A DNA stretch of 64,000 nt from Tepidibacillus_B infernus (GCF_048898065.1 NZ_JBLWFI010000002.1:186001-250000), one strand, 5' to 3'; positions 54,166 through 63,134 are shown, counted from the first letter of the stretch. Made by a program: numbers and translations. The notes: generated by a model from the letters alone, not told the origin.

Positions 54166-54203
54166 AAATGAGACGGCTTTTTTAAAACAGCCATCTCATT
54201 TAT
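54166..54203. terminator. Terminator after hemL
   Basis: AAATGAGACGGCTTTTTT pairs with an imperfect complement ending CATCTCATTT, rich in A and T on both flanks. Confidence 0.8.
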
Positions 54204-54243
54204 GCAAAAATTATACATGTTAACTTGCCTTAAGAAAGAGCTT

Positions 54244-55530
54244 CTATAGTTTTGAAAAAACACGGTCAATTGCTGTCAACGTATCCTCAATCTCTTTTTT
54301 GGTATGGGAAATCGTTAAGAACCACGCTTCATATTTTGAAGGGGCAATTAAAATTCCTTCTTTTAATAAAAGCTTAAAGAACCTTGCGAATTTTTCTGTA
54401 TCAGTTTGTTGAGTTCCTCTATAATCTACAACTGGATGGGAACCAAAGAAAACTGTAAATCCGCCACCTAAACGATTAATGGTGATTTCGTGTCCATATT
54501 TTTCTGCTAAATGGGTGATCCCTTCCTCTAATTGTTTACCCAGCAGATCCATTTGTTCATACAGACTTTGATCAGAAAGGACTTCAAGCGTAGCGATTCC
54601 TGCTCGTATCGATGCAGGGTTTCCAGCCATTGTTCCTGCTTGATAGGCAGGACCTAAAGGAGCTACTTGTTCCATAATCTCCTTTTTACCACCATACGCG
54701 CCAATTGGTAAACCACCACCAATAATTTTTCCAAGTGCTGTCATGTCCGGAATCACATTTAAGAGATTTTGTGCCCCGCCATAGATAAAGCGAAAGGCAG
54801 TAATAACTTCATCATAAATGACTAATGCGCCATATTGGTGGGTAAGTTCATTCACTGATTCTAGAAAACCTGGCTTTGGCATGACAATACCAAAATTCCC
54901 TACAATCGGCTCAACCAAGACTGCAGCGATTTCTTCTCCCCATTTTTCCAATGCTTCTTTTAATGGCTCTAGCTGGTTAAAGGGAACTGTAATCACATCA
55001 CTAGCGATGCTTTGTGGAATTCCTGCACTATCTGGGATACCAAGTGTGGCAGGACCTGACCCTGCGGCGACAAGGACTAAATCTGAATGTCCATGATAAC
55101 ATCCTTCAAATTTTAAGATTTTTGTCCTTCCTGTATAAGCTCTGGCTACTCGAATGGTGGTCATCACTGCTTCTGTACCAGAGTTAACAAATCGAATTTT
55201 TTCCATAGAAGGTATGGCTTCGCGAATCATTTTCGCAAACTTAACCTCCCAAGGAGTTGAAGTGCCGTATAGGGTACCCTCAGTTGCTGCAGCCGTAATG
55301 GCTTCTATTAACTTGGGATGCCCATGTCCTAATATTAAGGGACCATAAGCTGCCAAATAATCAATATACCGCTTTCCATCAACATCCCACATATAAGGGC
55401 CTTTTGCTTTTTCAAAAAATGTTGGTGTGCCACCACCTACCGCTTTGTAAGAGCGAGAAGGGCTATTCACTCCACCTACAATCACTTCTAGTGCCTGCAC
55501 GTATAAGCTTTCGGAATTTACTCTAGTCAT
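54244..55530 (-). CDS. hemL: Glutamate-1-semialdehyde 2,1-aminomutase
   Basis: This PLP enzyme turns glutamate-1-semialdehyde into 5-aminolevulinate for haem and other tetrapyrroles. The ATG at 55528-55530 has AGGGGGA upstream, giving 428 residues, the usual length. GGVNSPSRSYKAVGGGTP, FVNSGTEAVMTTIRVAR, KFEGCYHGHSDLVL and ALGKIIGGGLPIGAYGG (with the PLP lysine) are diagnostic. Other hem genes are not beside it. It is divergent from aspA. Confidence 0.95.
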   Translation of the reverse strand: MTRVNSESLYVQALEVIVGGVNSPSRSYKAVGGGTPTFFEKAKGPYMWDVDGKRYIDYLAAYGPLILGHGHPKLIEAITAAATEGTLYGTSTPWEVKFAKMIREAIPSMEKIRFVNSGTEAVMTTIRVARAYTGRTKILKFEGCYHGHSDLVLVAAGSGPATLGIPDSAGIPQSIASDVITVPFNQLEPLKEALEKWGEEIAAVLVEPIVGNFGIVMPKPGFLESVNELTHQYGALVIYDEVITAFRFIYGGAQNLLNVIPDMTALGKIIGGGLPIGAYGGKKEIMEQVAPLGPAYQAGTMAGNPASIRAGIATLEVLSDQSLYEQMDLLGKQLEEGITHLAEKYGHEITINRLGGGFTVFFGSHPVVDYRGTQQTDTEKFARFFKLLLKEGILIAPSKYEAWFLTISHTKKEIEDTLTAIDRVFSKL

Positions 55531-55665
55531 TTCTTTCCCCCTATTACGATTTCTATTTATATCCATTTTCTCCATATTAACATTTTAGCATAGAAAATAC
55601 TTGTGAATGGAAGTGTCAGAAAAAAACTTTGCTTCAAATCTTCTTGAAAAAATTTGATATGATAA

Positions 55666-55679
55666 AAAAAACGTTTTCA
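55666..55679. promoter_or_regulatory. cre-like site upstream of aspA
   Basis: Read on the minus strand it is TGAAAACGTTTTTT, matching the cre consensus at 13 of 14 positions, 108 nt before the aspA start and 136 nt before hemL. CcpA control of either gene is possible; the T-run adds ambiguity. Confidence 0.45.
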
Positions 55680-55787
55680 TAAATAGATAAGATTCAAATG
55701 ATAGGGTAACGGCATAAAAAAGAAATACAAAGGAAGAGTAAAGGAAAAAAAGAAAATAGAAGGGTGAACAGTAAGGAGGCAAAACAG

Positions 55788-57173
55788 ATGGAAGGCGAAT
55801 ATCGAATTCAGAGAGATTCATTAGGAGAAGTAAAAGTCCCAAAAGATGCTTATTATGGAGCGCAAACCCAAAGAGCAGTTGAGAATTTTCCGATTAGCGG
55901 ACTACATTTACCTAGAAGATTTATCCGGGCTCAAGGTATTATTAAATATTCAGCAGCATATGCCAATGCTAAAGTTGGGGCTTTGGAACAAAAGAAGGCA
56001 GAAGCAATTATGCTGGCTGCACAAGAAGTGATCGATGGGAAATGGGATCATCAATTTGTTGTAGATGTTTACCAAGCTGGTGCAGGAACTTCACAAAATA
56101 TGAATGCTAACGAAGTGATAGCCAATAGGGCAATTGAATTGCTTGGCGGGGAAAAAGGGGATACATCAATCATTCATCCCAATGACCATGTTAATATGGC
56201 CCAATCGACAAATGATACAATTCACGTAGCGATCAACATTTCAGCAGCAGAAGGAGTACAACATGATCTACTACCCATTCTCGATGAGATTATTGAAACC
56301 TTAAATCAAAAAGGAAAAGATTTTTACTCTATCATCAAATCAGGGCGAACTCATTTACAGGACGCTGTTCCAATGAGATTAGGTCAAGAATTTTATGGTT
56401 ATCAAATGACGTTAGTTGAAGCAAAGAAAACCATTGTGGAGAGTTCAGATTTACTTTATCAGATCGGTTTAGGAGGAAATGCAGTAGGTACTGGAATTAA
56501 TACTCATCCTAACTATGCCGAGTTAGCCATTAACCAGGTAGCAAAATTAACAGGTTTACCTTTTAGAACACCTGAAGATCGCTTCATGTTTATGCAAAAT
56601 ACGCAGGGTGCAATCAAATTAAGTGGGGCGTTAAAGAATTTAGCCGTTCATTTAATCAAAATTGCAAGTGATCTTCGCCTCCTTAGTTCTGGTCCAAGAA
56701 CAGGATTAGCTGAAATCACACTCCCAGCAGTGCAACCAGGTTCATCGATCATGCCCGGAAAAGTAAATCCTGTAATGGCTGAGATGATGAATATGATCGG
56801 AAGTCAAGTGATCGGCAATGATGCAACCATTACCTCTGCTGGTCAAGCGTCTCAATTAGAATTAAATGTGATGATGCCTGTGATTGCTTATAATTTATTA
56901 CATTCCATTCAAATTCTGAGCAACGGAATCAAAGCCTTTAATGATCGTTCGGTAAAAGGAATTCAAGCGAATCCCAAACGCTGTGCGGAACTAATGGAAC
57001 AAAGTTTAGCTTTAGCCACTGCCCTTAATCCGGCGATAGGTTATGATAAAGCAGCAGAAGTAGCCAAAAAAGCTTATGCAACTAGTAAAACAGTAAGAGA
57101 AGTTGTAAAGGATGAAGGGATTCTAACAGATGAGCAAATTGCTCAATATTTAGATGTTAACAAAATGGTATAG
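55788..57173 (+). CDS. aspA: Aspartate ammonia-lyase
   Basis: Aspartase converts aspartate to fumarate and ammonia. From the ATG at 55788, with AAGGAGG 8 nt upstream, it has 461 residues. Family blocks are VPKDAYYGAQTQRAVENFP, SQNMNANEVIANRA, HPNDHVNMAQSTNDTIH, SGRTHLQDAVPMRLGQEF and the active-site loop GSSIMPGKVNPVMAEMM. The NEVI and GRTHLQDA details favour aspartase over fumarase. A GTG eight codons earlier is not used as the start. A family B repeat follows the stop. Confidence 0.94.
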   Translation: MEGEYRIQRDSLGEVKVPKDAYYGAQTQRAVENFPISGLHLPRRFIRAQGIIKYSAAYANAKVGALEQKKAEAIMLAAQEVIDGKWDHQFVVDVYQAGAGTSQNMNANEVIANRAIELLGGEKGDTSIIHPNDHVNMAQSTNDTIHVAINISAAEGVQHDLLPILDEIIETLNQKGKDFYSIIKSGRTHLQDAVPMRLGQEFYGYQMTLVEAKKTIVESSDLLYQIGLGGNAVGTGINTHPNYAELAINQVAKLTGLPFRTPEDRFMFMQNTQGAIKLSGALKNLAVHLIKIASDLRLLSSGPRTGLAEITLPAVQPGSSIMPGKVNPVMAEMMNMIGSQVIGNDATITSAGQASQLELNVMMPVIAYNLLHSIQILSNGIKAFNDRSVKGIQANPKRCAELMEQSLALATALNPAIGYDKAAEVAKKAYATSKTVREVVKDEGILTDEQIAQYLDVNKMV

Positions 57174-57182
57174 AAAAACAAG

Positions 57183-57233
57183 CCCACAAAAGTAATCGGA
57201 ATATGCTTCGAAGGAAGATGTCACTTTTGTGGG
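57183..57233. repeat. Repeat family B copy (51 bp)
   Basis: CCCACAAAAGT (57183-57193) and ACTTTTGTGGG (57223-57233) are perfect inverted repeats enclosing 29 bp that are nearly identical to the copy at 45520. Downstream, ATCTATTATAGA recurs near 57273, as it does after the other copy. Confidence 0.85.
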
Positions 57234-57307
57234 TTTTGTTGTGTTTGTATAAGCAGAGTGAAAATAGCGAAATCTATTATAGATAAAGAAAAAGGGGGAA
57301 TAGATAG

Positions 57308-58117
57308 ATGGAATGGCTTAGACTTGCTGGCCTTAGTATCACTATGATTGCCATTGGCTTTTTTGTATTGAAAGTTGTATTCAAAAGAAGTTTCAGTGAG
57401 ATGCCAACTTTTCAAATTTTTTTACTGATTATGCTTACCCATATCCTATCTGAACCAATTCGTACAGATCATTTTGCAGAGCTGATTATTCCAGCAGGAA
57501 TTATTACTGCAACAGCTGCAATCTATTCCTATCTCTTACGGTCAAATAAATGGGGCAGGAAATTAAAGGAAGAGCCCATTGTTCTTGTAAGACATGGGAA
57601 TATTGATGAACAAGGTTTAAATAAGGCCAAAATCACGTTAACGGAAATGTTAGCAGAACTTCGTTACAAAGGATTTAGTCATGTAAAAGATGTGGAATTT
57701 GCTATTTTGGAAGAGACGGGGAAAATGAGTGTCATTCCTAATTCATCCAAAAGGCCATTAACACCTAATGATATTTCCTATGTGCCCGGATATGAGGGTT
57801 TGCCTGTGCCATTAATCATCGACGGTGTCATCCAATATGATAATTTGGCTAAAATAAACCTATCACCGGAACAACTTTTTACAAGATTATCTTTGCAAGG
57901 ATATAGCGAAGAAATGATTAAAACGATTTCTCTAGCTGTGTTAGATGAAAAGAACAATCTAATCATTGATCAGAATGATGATACAAACCAAGGAAACATA
58001 CCACAAGACCAACAACGAATGTTCACCCATATTTATGAGGATACGATGCAGGTGCAAAAAAAAGAGCCAGAAGATCAAGATTTAGGGATCGTAGATGACT
58101 ATATTAAACCGCAGTGA
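57308..58117 (+). CDS. YetF-like (DUF421) membrane protein
   Basis: This 269-residue protein has three hydrophobic segments near the N-terminus and two cytoplasmic YetF/DUF421 repeats (EPIVLVRHGNIDEQGLNKAK with LTEMLAELRYKGFSHVKDVEFAILEETG, then VPLIIDGVIQYDNLA). The biological role is not established; some YetF-type proteins are needed for spore germination or membrane stress. It overlaps the region before the second DUF421 gene by a few bases. AAGGGGG lies upstream of the ATG. Confidence 0.85.
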   Translation: MEWLRLAGLSITMIAIGFFVLKVVFKRSFSEMPTFQIFLLIMLTHILSEPIRTDHFAELIIPAGIITATAAIYSYLLRSNKWGRKLKEEPIVLVRHGNIDEQGLNKAKITLTEMLAELRYKGFSHVKDVEFAILEETGKMSVIPNSSKRPLTPNDISYVPGYEGLPVPLIIDGVIQYDNLAKINLSPEQLFTRLSLQGYSEEMIKTISLAVLDEKNNLIIDQNDDTNQGNIPQDQQRMFTHIYEDTMQVQKKEPEDQDLGIVDDYIKPQ

Positions 58118-58134
58118 GAAGGAGTCGTTTTAAA

Positions 58135-58860
58135 ATGGATGAATCGATTGTAACAATTGTTCGTTCAGTCATCGCATTTACCACCCTATTGATATTTACC
58201 AGACTATTAGGTAAGCAACAAGTGGGTCAACTTACCGCATTTGAATATGTGGCGGGAATTACCATAGGATCAGCGGCTTCATCCCTAAGTATAGACCTCT
58301 CAATAAAACCATTACCCCAATGGCTTGGACTTGCCACTTGGGTTGTTTTAGTTTGGTTATTACAGCGTTTAGCGATTAAACACCGATGGATGGCCAAAGT
58401 GGTAGATGACCAACCTACTATTCTTATTCAGCATGGTAAAATTTTAGAACAAAATCTCAAAAATTTAAGGTATCGTTACGATGAACTGTTATCGCAGTTA
58501 CGAGATAGAGATATTTTTGATATTACACAGGTAGAATTTGCTTTATTAGAACCTGACGGTAAATTGACAGTGCTTAAAAAGGCTGAATATGAACCTGTGA
58601 CTAGAAAGGATTTACAAATCATTGTTCCTCCAAATCAGCTTATGACAGAAGTTATTTTAGACGGGAAAATCATTGAACAAAATCTTCAGAACAGAAAAAA
58701 AACGAGAGAATGGTTACAACAACAGTTGCAAGCACAAGGAATTGATGATTTTTCACAAGTGAGTTTTGCTGTAATCTTACCAAATGAACAATTATATATA
58801 GACAAATTTCCCGATATAATCCAATCAATGGAAATCGGGGATTTTAAGGGGCCATATTAA
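58135..58860 (+). CDS. YetF-like (DUF421) membrane protein, second copy
   Basis: This 241-residue protein has three hydrophobic segments with the typical RSVIAFTTLLIFTRLLGKQQ start and FEYVAGITIGSAASSLSID, then two DUF421 repeats (PTILIQHGKILEQNLKNLRY, VEFALLEPDGKLTVLKK). The ATG at 58135 follows AAGGAG. The start lies 18 nt after the previous stop, so the two are an operon, with a DUF4363 gene 21 nt after. The two DUF421 copies are only distantly similar. Confidence 0.9.
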   Translation: MDESIVTIVRSVIAFTTLLIFTRLLGKQQVGQLTAFEYVAGITIGSAASSLSIDLSIKPLPQWLGLATWVVLVWLLQRLAIKHRWMAKVVDDQPTILIQHGKILEQNLKNLRYRYDELLSQLRDRDIFDITQVEFALLEPDGKLTVLKKAEYEPVTRKDLQIIVPPNQLMTEVILDGKIIEQNLQNRKKTREWLQQQLQAQGIDDFSQVSFAVILPNEQLYIDKFPDIIQSMEIGDFKGPY

Positions 58861-58880
58861 AACATATTAGGAGGTCTCAA

Positions 58881-59246
58881 ATGAAAAAATGGGTTATTTT
58901 TGTAGTTGTATCTCTGATACTTCTAATCTTTGTTGCAATGATGGGTAGTGGAGTTTTTTTAAAGAAGTCATTAACCAAACAAGACGATGTAATAGGGCAA
59001 ATCAACAAAGTTGAAAAATTGGTAGATGAAGGTAAATGGAAAGAAGCTGATCAAGAATTAAAACAAGGGTTTAAAGCCTGGGAAAAAGTAAAAAACAGAA
59101 TTCAATTTAGTGTAGAGCGAGATTTCTTAGAGGAAGTGGAAAACGAAATGGCGACAATGAAGGGGGCTATAAAGGCAAAAGATCAAAAAACGCTGATCAC
59201 CACGATTGAACGATTAAAAATAATCTGGGATGATCTAGGGAAATAG
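58881..59246 (+). CDS. DUF4363-like membrane-anchored protein
   Basis: This 121-residue protein has one hydrophobic segment (residues 4-26, WVIFVVVSLILLIFVAMMG), then a charged helical extracellular part (VEKLVDEGKWKEADQELKQG, IQFSVERDFLEEVENEMATM) fitting the DUF4363 family from memory. DUF4363 genes are often neighbours of YetF-like genes, as here. It has an AGGAGG site. It probably ends the three-gene operon. Function unknown. Confidence 0.85.
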   Translation: MKKWVIFVVVSLILLIFVAMMGSGVFLKKSLTKQDDVIGQINKVEKLVDEGKWKEADQELKQGFKAWEKVKNRIQFSVERDFLEEVENEMATMKGAIKAKDQKTLITTIERLKIIWDDLGK

Positions 59247-59320
59247 GATGCCTCACCTTAATAATTGATTTTAAAAAAAGACATTGTTACAATGACTATA
59301 GGTGAAAGGAGTAGATGATT

Positions 59321-59806
59321 TTGGCAAAAGCAGAGGAAATATTAACAATTGGAGAAAAGGCTCCAGATTTTACTCTACCAGCTAGTAATGGAGAAGAAGT
59401 AAGTCTTAAAGACTTTAAGGGGAAATTTATTGTTCTATATTTTTATCCAAAAGATAATACACCAGGTTGCACAACAGAAGCCTGTGATTTTAGAGACAGT
59501 CATGACGAATTTAGCAATTTGAATGTGGTCATATTAGGTGTTAGTCCAGATCCACTAAAATCACATGCTAAATTTATTGAAAAATATCAATTACCTTTCT
59601 TATTACTTTCAGATGAAGATCATCAAGTTGCAGAAAAATATGGAGCATGGGTATTAAAGAAAAATTATGGACGTGAATATATGGGAATCGATCGCTCCAC
59701 TTTTATCATTGATAAAGAAGGGAATTTATTAAAAGCATTTAGAAAAGTAAAAGTGAAAGGGCATGTTGAAGCTGCACTTGAATTTATCAAGTCCTTACAA
59801 TCATAA
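59321..59806 (+). CDS. bcp: Thiol peroxidase, Bcp/PrxQ type
   Basis: This thioredoxin-dependent peroxidase reduces hydrogen peroxide and organic peroxides. It has 161-163 residues. The peroxidatic Cys is in PKDNTPGCTTEACDFRD with the resolving Cys five residues later, the atypical two-Cys PrxQ layout. APDFTLPASNGEEVSLKDFKG is also typical. I prefer the TTG at 59321, 9 nt after GGAG; an ATG at 59315 is too close to the site. A hairpin terminator follows. Confidence 0.93.
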   Translation: MAKAEEILTIGEKAPDFTLPASNGEEVSLKDFKGKFIVLYFYPKDNTPGCTTEACDFRDSHDEFSNLNVVILGVSPDPLKSHAKFIEKYQLPFLLLSDEDHQVAEKYGAWVLKKNYGREYMGIDRSTFIIDKEGNLLKAFRKVKVKGHVEAALEFIKSLQS

Positions 59807-59817
59807 TAGAATGCTAT

Positions 59818-59846
59818 AAAGTCATCCTTAGGGGTGACTTTTTTTG
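59818..59846 (+). terminator. Terminator after bcp
   Basis: AAGTCATCC and GGGGTGACTT form a hairpin (one mismatch) ending in seven Ts. Confidence 0.85.
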
Positions 59847-59946
59847 CGTTTTCTACCTCAAAAATAGACTTTGAAAGACAGGAAAAATCAATGTTCAACT
59901 AGAAATATATAATTATGTATACTATTTGAATAAGAGGTGGCGGAGA

Positions 59947-60900
59947 ATGAAAATCGTATCGTCAGCGAAAATGAGTGAAAAACACCAACTAAATTTAAAA
60001 ACAAAGTACCCAATGGTTCAATTCTTCTTTTTCGATGATATAGCGGGGGCGGAGGAAGAGTTAAAAACAGCAGACGTTTTGATTACATATGGTGAGGACT
60101 TGACAGCTGAAGTCATAGAACAAAGTAAAGATTTAAAGTGGATCCAAGTGATTAGTGCAGGTATAAACAAAATGCCATTTGCTAAGTTAATGGAAAAGAA
60201 CATTTTAGTTACAAATGCCAAAGGCATCCATTATAAACCAATGTCAGAGTATACCATGGGCGTTATTTTGCAGTTAGCTAGAAAGACAAATGAGATTTAT
60301 AAAAACCAACTAGCTCATCATTGGGATCGTACCATTCGCGTAGCTGAAGTAAACGGAACTACTTTAGGTGTGGTTGGTTTAGGATCAATTGGTCAGGGAA
60401 TCGTGGAAAAGGCTAAAGCATTTGATATGCATGTAATTGGGATGAATACCGATGGAAGACCTGTCGACCATGTCGAAAAAGTATATAGACCATCACAATT
60501 AAAAGAATTATTGGCTGAAAGTGATTATGTTGTCGTTATTGTTCCTTTAACAGACAAAACTTATCATCTCATCGGTAAAGAAGAATTGCAAGCGATGAAA
60601 AATACCGCATACTTAATTAATATTGCTCGTGGTGAAGTAGTGGACGAGGAAGCTTTAGTAGATGCACTTAAAAGTAATCAGATTGCCGGGGCTGTCTTAG
60701 ATGTTTTTTCTGAAGAACCTTTGCCATCTGAACATCCTTTTTGGTCACTACAAAATTGTATCATTACACCTCATTTATCTGGCAGATCTCCTAAATATAT
60801 GGAAAGAGCGTTAGAGACCTTCGTGTATAATTTAGATCAATATTTAGACAAAAAAATAGATCAAATGCTAAATAGGGTTGAATTAAGTAAGGGATACTAG
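59947..60900 (+). CDS. D-isomer-specific 2-hydroxyacid dehydrogenase
   Basis: This 317-residue NAD(P)-dependent enzyme resembles hydroxypyruvate/glyoxylate reductases. The NAD-binding fold has GVVGLGSIGQGIVEKAKAFD, then INIARGEVVDEEALVDALKS, and the catalytic His in CIITPHLSG. The N-terminal domain is shorter than in SerA and no ACT domain is present. The substrate is unknown. The ATG at 59947 follows the GGCGGAG site. Adenosyltransferase lies 31 nt downstream. Confidence 0.9.
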   Translation: MKIVSSAKMSEKHQLNLKTKYPMVQFFFFDDIAGAEEELKTADVLITYGEDLTAEVIEQSKDLKWIQVISAGINKMPFAKLMEKNILVTNAKGIHYKPMSEYTMGVILQLARKTNEIYKNQLAHHWDRTIRVAEVNGTTLGVVGLGSIGQGIVEKAKAFDMHVIGMNTDGRPVDHVEKVYRPSQLKELLAESDYVVVIVPLTDKTYHLIGKEELQAMKNTAYLINIARGEVVDEEALVDALKSNQIAGAVLDVFSEEPLPSEHPFWSLQNCIITPHLSGRSPKYMERALETFVYNLDQYLDKKIDQMLNRVELSKGY

Positions 60901-60931
60901 GCTTTATGAATATGAAAAAGAGGTGGTCTTT

Positions 60932-61483
60932 GTGGCTAAAATCTATACGAAAACTGGAGATCAGGGATATACATCTTTAACAGGTGGGAAAAGGGTGAAA
61001 AAAAACGAATCGATGGTAGAAGCTTATGGCACAGTAGATGAGGCCAACTCCATGATTGGATTAGCATTAGCTAAAATCGACCAGAATAATGAATTGGAAT
61101 TGTTAAAAAATATGCTATTAAACGTTCAACACGACCTTTTCCATGTGGGTGCCGAACTCTCAACACCGGTTGGTGAAAAAGTATATTGGCCATTATATAC
61201 TAAACAAATTGAAAGGCTCGAACAATATATTGACAAGTTAGATCAAGAACTCCCTCCATTACAACAATTTATTTTACCTGGTGGAAGTGAAGCAGGGGCG
61301 ACACTTCATTTGGCGAGAACCATGATCAGAAGAGCGGAGAGAAATGCCATCTCTATACCACAGATAAAAAAAGAAACTCTTGCTTATTTAAATCGATGTT
61401 CAGATTTTCTATTTGTTGCAGCCCGCTGGATAAATATGAAATCAGGAAAGAAGGAAAATCATTTTACTCCAATTCAGTACTAG
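60932..61483 (+). CDS. Cob(I)alamin adenosyltransferase, PduO type
   Basis: This enzyme transfers adenosyl from ATP to cob(I)alamin to make coenzyme B12. It has 183 residues. The ATP-binding N-terminus is AKIYTKTGDQGYTSLTGG, with YGTVDEANSMIGLALA and the C-terminal ARTMIRRAERN, CSDFLFVAARW. It starts at GTG (60932) with GAGGTGG upstream. No cobalamin-dependent enzyme is adjacent in the window. Confidence 0.95.
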   Translation: MAKIYTKTGDQGYTSLTGGKRVKKNESMVEAYGTVDEANSMIGLALAKIDQNNELELLKNMLLNVQHDLFHVGAELSTPVGEKVYWPLYTKQIERLEQYIDKLDQELPPLQQFILPGGSEAGATLHLARTMIRRAERNAISIPQIKKETLAYLNRCSDFLFVAARWINMKSGKKENHFTPIQY

Positions 61484-61581
61484 TATTTTCTTAGTTCCCT
61501 CCATTTTCCACCTAAAATTAGGAATGGTCTTTTGGTTAGAGGTAATACTAATTCTTGTAAAAGGAAAGGAGGGAAAAGATT

Positions 61582-61734
61582 ATGCCAAAACAACAAAAAC
61601 AACAAAAATCTGCTCAACAAAGTGCATTACAAAATGCAGCTCAACAAAGTGTAGCTCAAAACGCTCAACAAGAAGCTCCAGCACAATCCTTTACTCAAAA
61701 TACTTACAATAAGGATGACCAAGGAACAAAATAA
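61582..61734 (+). CDS. Glutamine-rich SASP-like small protein
   Basis: This is a 50-residue protein: MPKQQKQQKSAQQSALQNAA, then QQSVAQNAQQEAPAQ and a tail ending NKDDQGTK. It is about one third glutamine, with Ala, Ser and Asn. Composition and size recall gamma-type small acid-soluble spore proteins (SspE-like), but shorter. GGAGGG lies 7 nt before the ATG, and a strong terminator follows. I favour a real spore gene; another reading frame across the same DNA is not credible. Confidence 0.7.
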   Translation: MPKQQKQQKSAQQSALQNAAQQSVAQNAQQEAPAQSFTQNTYNKDDQGTK

Positions 61735-61756
61735 TTAGAACTAAAGAACATATAAG

Positions 61757-61790
61757 AAGAGTGCAGGAAATCCTGTGCTCTTTTATTTTT
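61757..61790 (+). terminator. Terminator after the SASP-like gene
   Basis: AAGAGTGCAGGA (61757-61768) pairs with TCCTGTGCTCTT (61771-61782), two wobble pairs, then T-rich. Confidence 0.9.
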
Positions 61791-61956
61791 TAATAAAGAA
61801 AGTAACATTAGCATCTTTACAATATAACAATTACATTTTATGATAAAAAAAACATATTCAGTCATAAAGGCTGAATATTTTTCATTATTTAGACGTTTTT
61901 AAATGACAAAAATTCTTAAATGACATGATATACTTTTTAATAGAAATAGGTGGATT

Positions 61957-62622
61957 ATGAAAAATTTAAATGATGTTAAATTGCCAAACCGTGTACCGAC
62001 CGAAAAAATTTTAGAAACCTTAGCGAATTTATATCCAGAAGCCAAATGTGAATTATTGTTTAGCAATCCTTTTGAACTGCTAATTGCCACAATGCTATCA
62101 GCTCAGGCAACAGATAAGAAAGTAAACCAAATTACACCACATTTATTTAAAAAATATAAAAAACCTGAGGATTTTCTTCATTTAACACAAAAACAATTAG
62201 AGGAAGACATCAAAGAAATCGGTTTATATAAAACGAAGGCAAAAAATATACTTGAGACTTGTCGGATGCTATTTGAAAAATATAATGGGGAGGTGCCAAA
62301 AGATCGGGAAATCTTAGAATCTCTTCCAGGAGTAGGGAGGAAGACGGCAAATGTTGTTTTAAGCAATGCTTTTGGTATTCCCGCAATTGCGGTGGATACC
62401 CATGTGTTTAGAGTGTCTAATCGGATTGGCTTAGCTCAAAGTGATAAAGTTTTAGAGACTGAACAACAGCTAATGAAACGCATACCCAAAAAATTATGGT
62501 CCGATGCTCATCATTGGTTAATATGGCATGGAAGAAGAGTATGTACAGCGAGGAATCCTAAATGCAATTTTTGTCTAGTTCTTCCCTATTGTAAATATGG
62601 TAAACAAAATACAAATAGATAA
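61957..62622 (+). CDS. nth: Endonuclease III
   Basis: This DNA glycosylase/AP lyase removes oxidised pyrimidines. It has 221 residues. The motifs are FELLIATMLSAQATDKKVNQ, the HhH LPGVGRKTANVVLSNAFG with the catalytic Lys in GRKTA, AVDTHVFRVSNR with the Asp, and the 4Fe-4S cluster CTARNPKCNFCLVLPYC. A mutY gene lies elsewhere in the window. It appears to be monocistronic, just before perR. Confidence 0.97.
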   Translation: MKNLNDVKLPNRVPTEKILETLANLYPEAKCELLFSNPFELLIATMLSAQATDKKVNQITPHLFKKYKKPEDFLHLTQKQLEEDIKEIGLYKTKAKNILETCRMLFEKYNGEVPKDREILESLPGVGRKTANVVLSNAFGIPAIAVDTHVFRVSNRIGLAQSDKVLETEQQLMKRIPKKLWSDAHHWLIWHGRRVCTARNPKCNFCLVLPYCKYGKQNTNR

Positions 62623-62702
62623 TAAATTACATTACTTTTTTAAAATTTATTCGAATATCATGTGATAAATTTCACAAAAAATTCAATTTTAATGAGAGGA
62701 GA

Positions 62703-63134
62703 ATGATGATGCCAAATACAAGCCTAAAAGAAGCCCTAGATCATTTAAAAAGTCAAGGAATTCGTATGACACCGCAAAGACATGCAATACTATCCTATTT
62801 ATGTCAAACAATGTCACATCCAACTGCTGATGAAATTTACAAAACCTTAGAAAAGAAATTTCCTAATATGAGTGTTGCTACAGTCTATAATAACTTGCGG
62901 GTATTTAAAGAGTCAGGGTTGATTAGGGAACTTCCTTTTGGAGATGACTCTAGTCGTTTTGAAGCAAATGTGTCAGAACATTATCACATTATTTGTAAAA
63001 ATTGCGGACATATCGAAGATTTTACTTATCCTTGTATTACTGATATTGAAGAAATTGCAGCAAAAGCCACAGGATTTAAAATCGATTCACATTGCGTTGA
63101 GTTACATGGTTTGTGCGTTGAATGCCAAAAATAA
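62703..63134 (+). CDS. perR: Peroxide-sensing regulator PerR (Fur family)
   Basis: This 143-residue Fur-family repressor has a winged helix (GIRMTPQRHAILSYLC and SVATVYNNLRVFKESGLIRE). It carries the PerR-type metal site: the histidine in SHPTADEIY, Asp in GDDSSRFE, His in SEHYHI, and two CxxC pairs (CKNCG, CVECQ) for zinc. The EDF spacing supports PerR rather than Fur or Zur. Three in-frame ATGs lie next to GAGAGGAG, so the exact start is ambiguous by two residues. A hairpin terminator follows. Confidence 0.9.
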   Translation: MMMPNTSLKEALDHLKSQGIRMTPQRHAILSYLCQTMSHPTADEIYKTLEKKFPNMSVATVYNNLRVFKESGLIRELPFGDDSSRFEANVSEHYHIICKNCGHIEDFTYPCITDIEEIAAKATGFKIDSHCVELHGLCVECQK

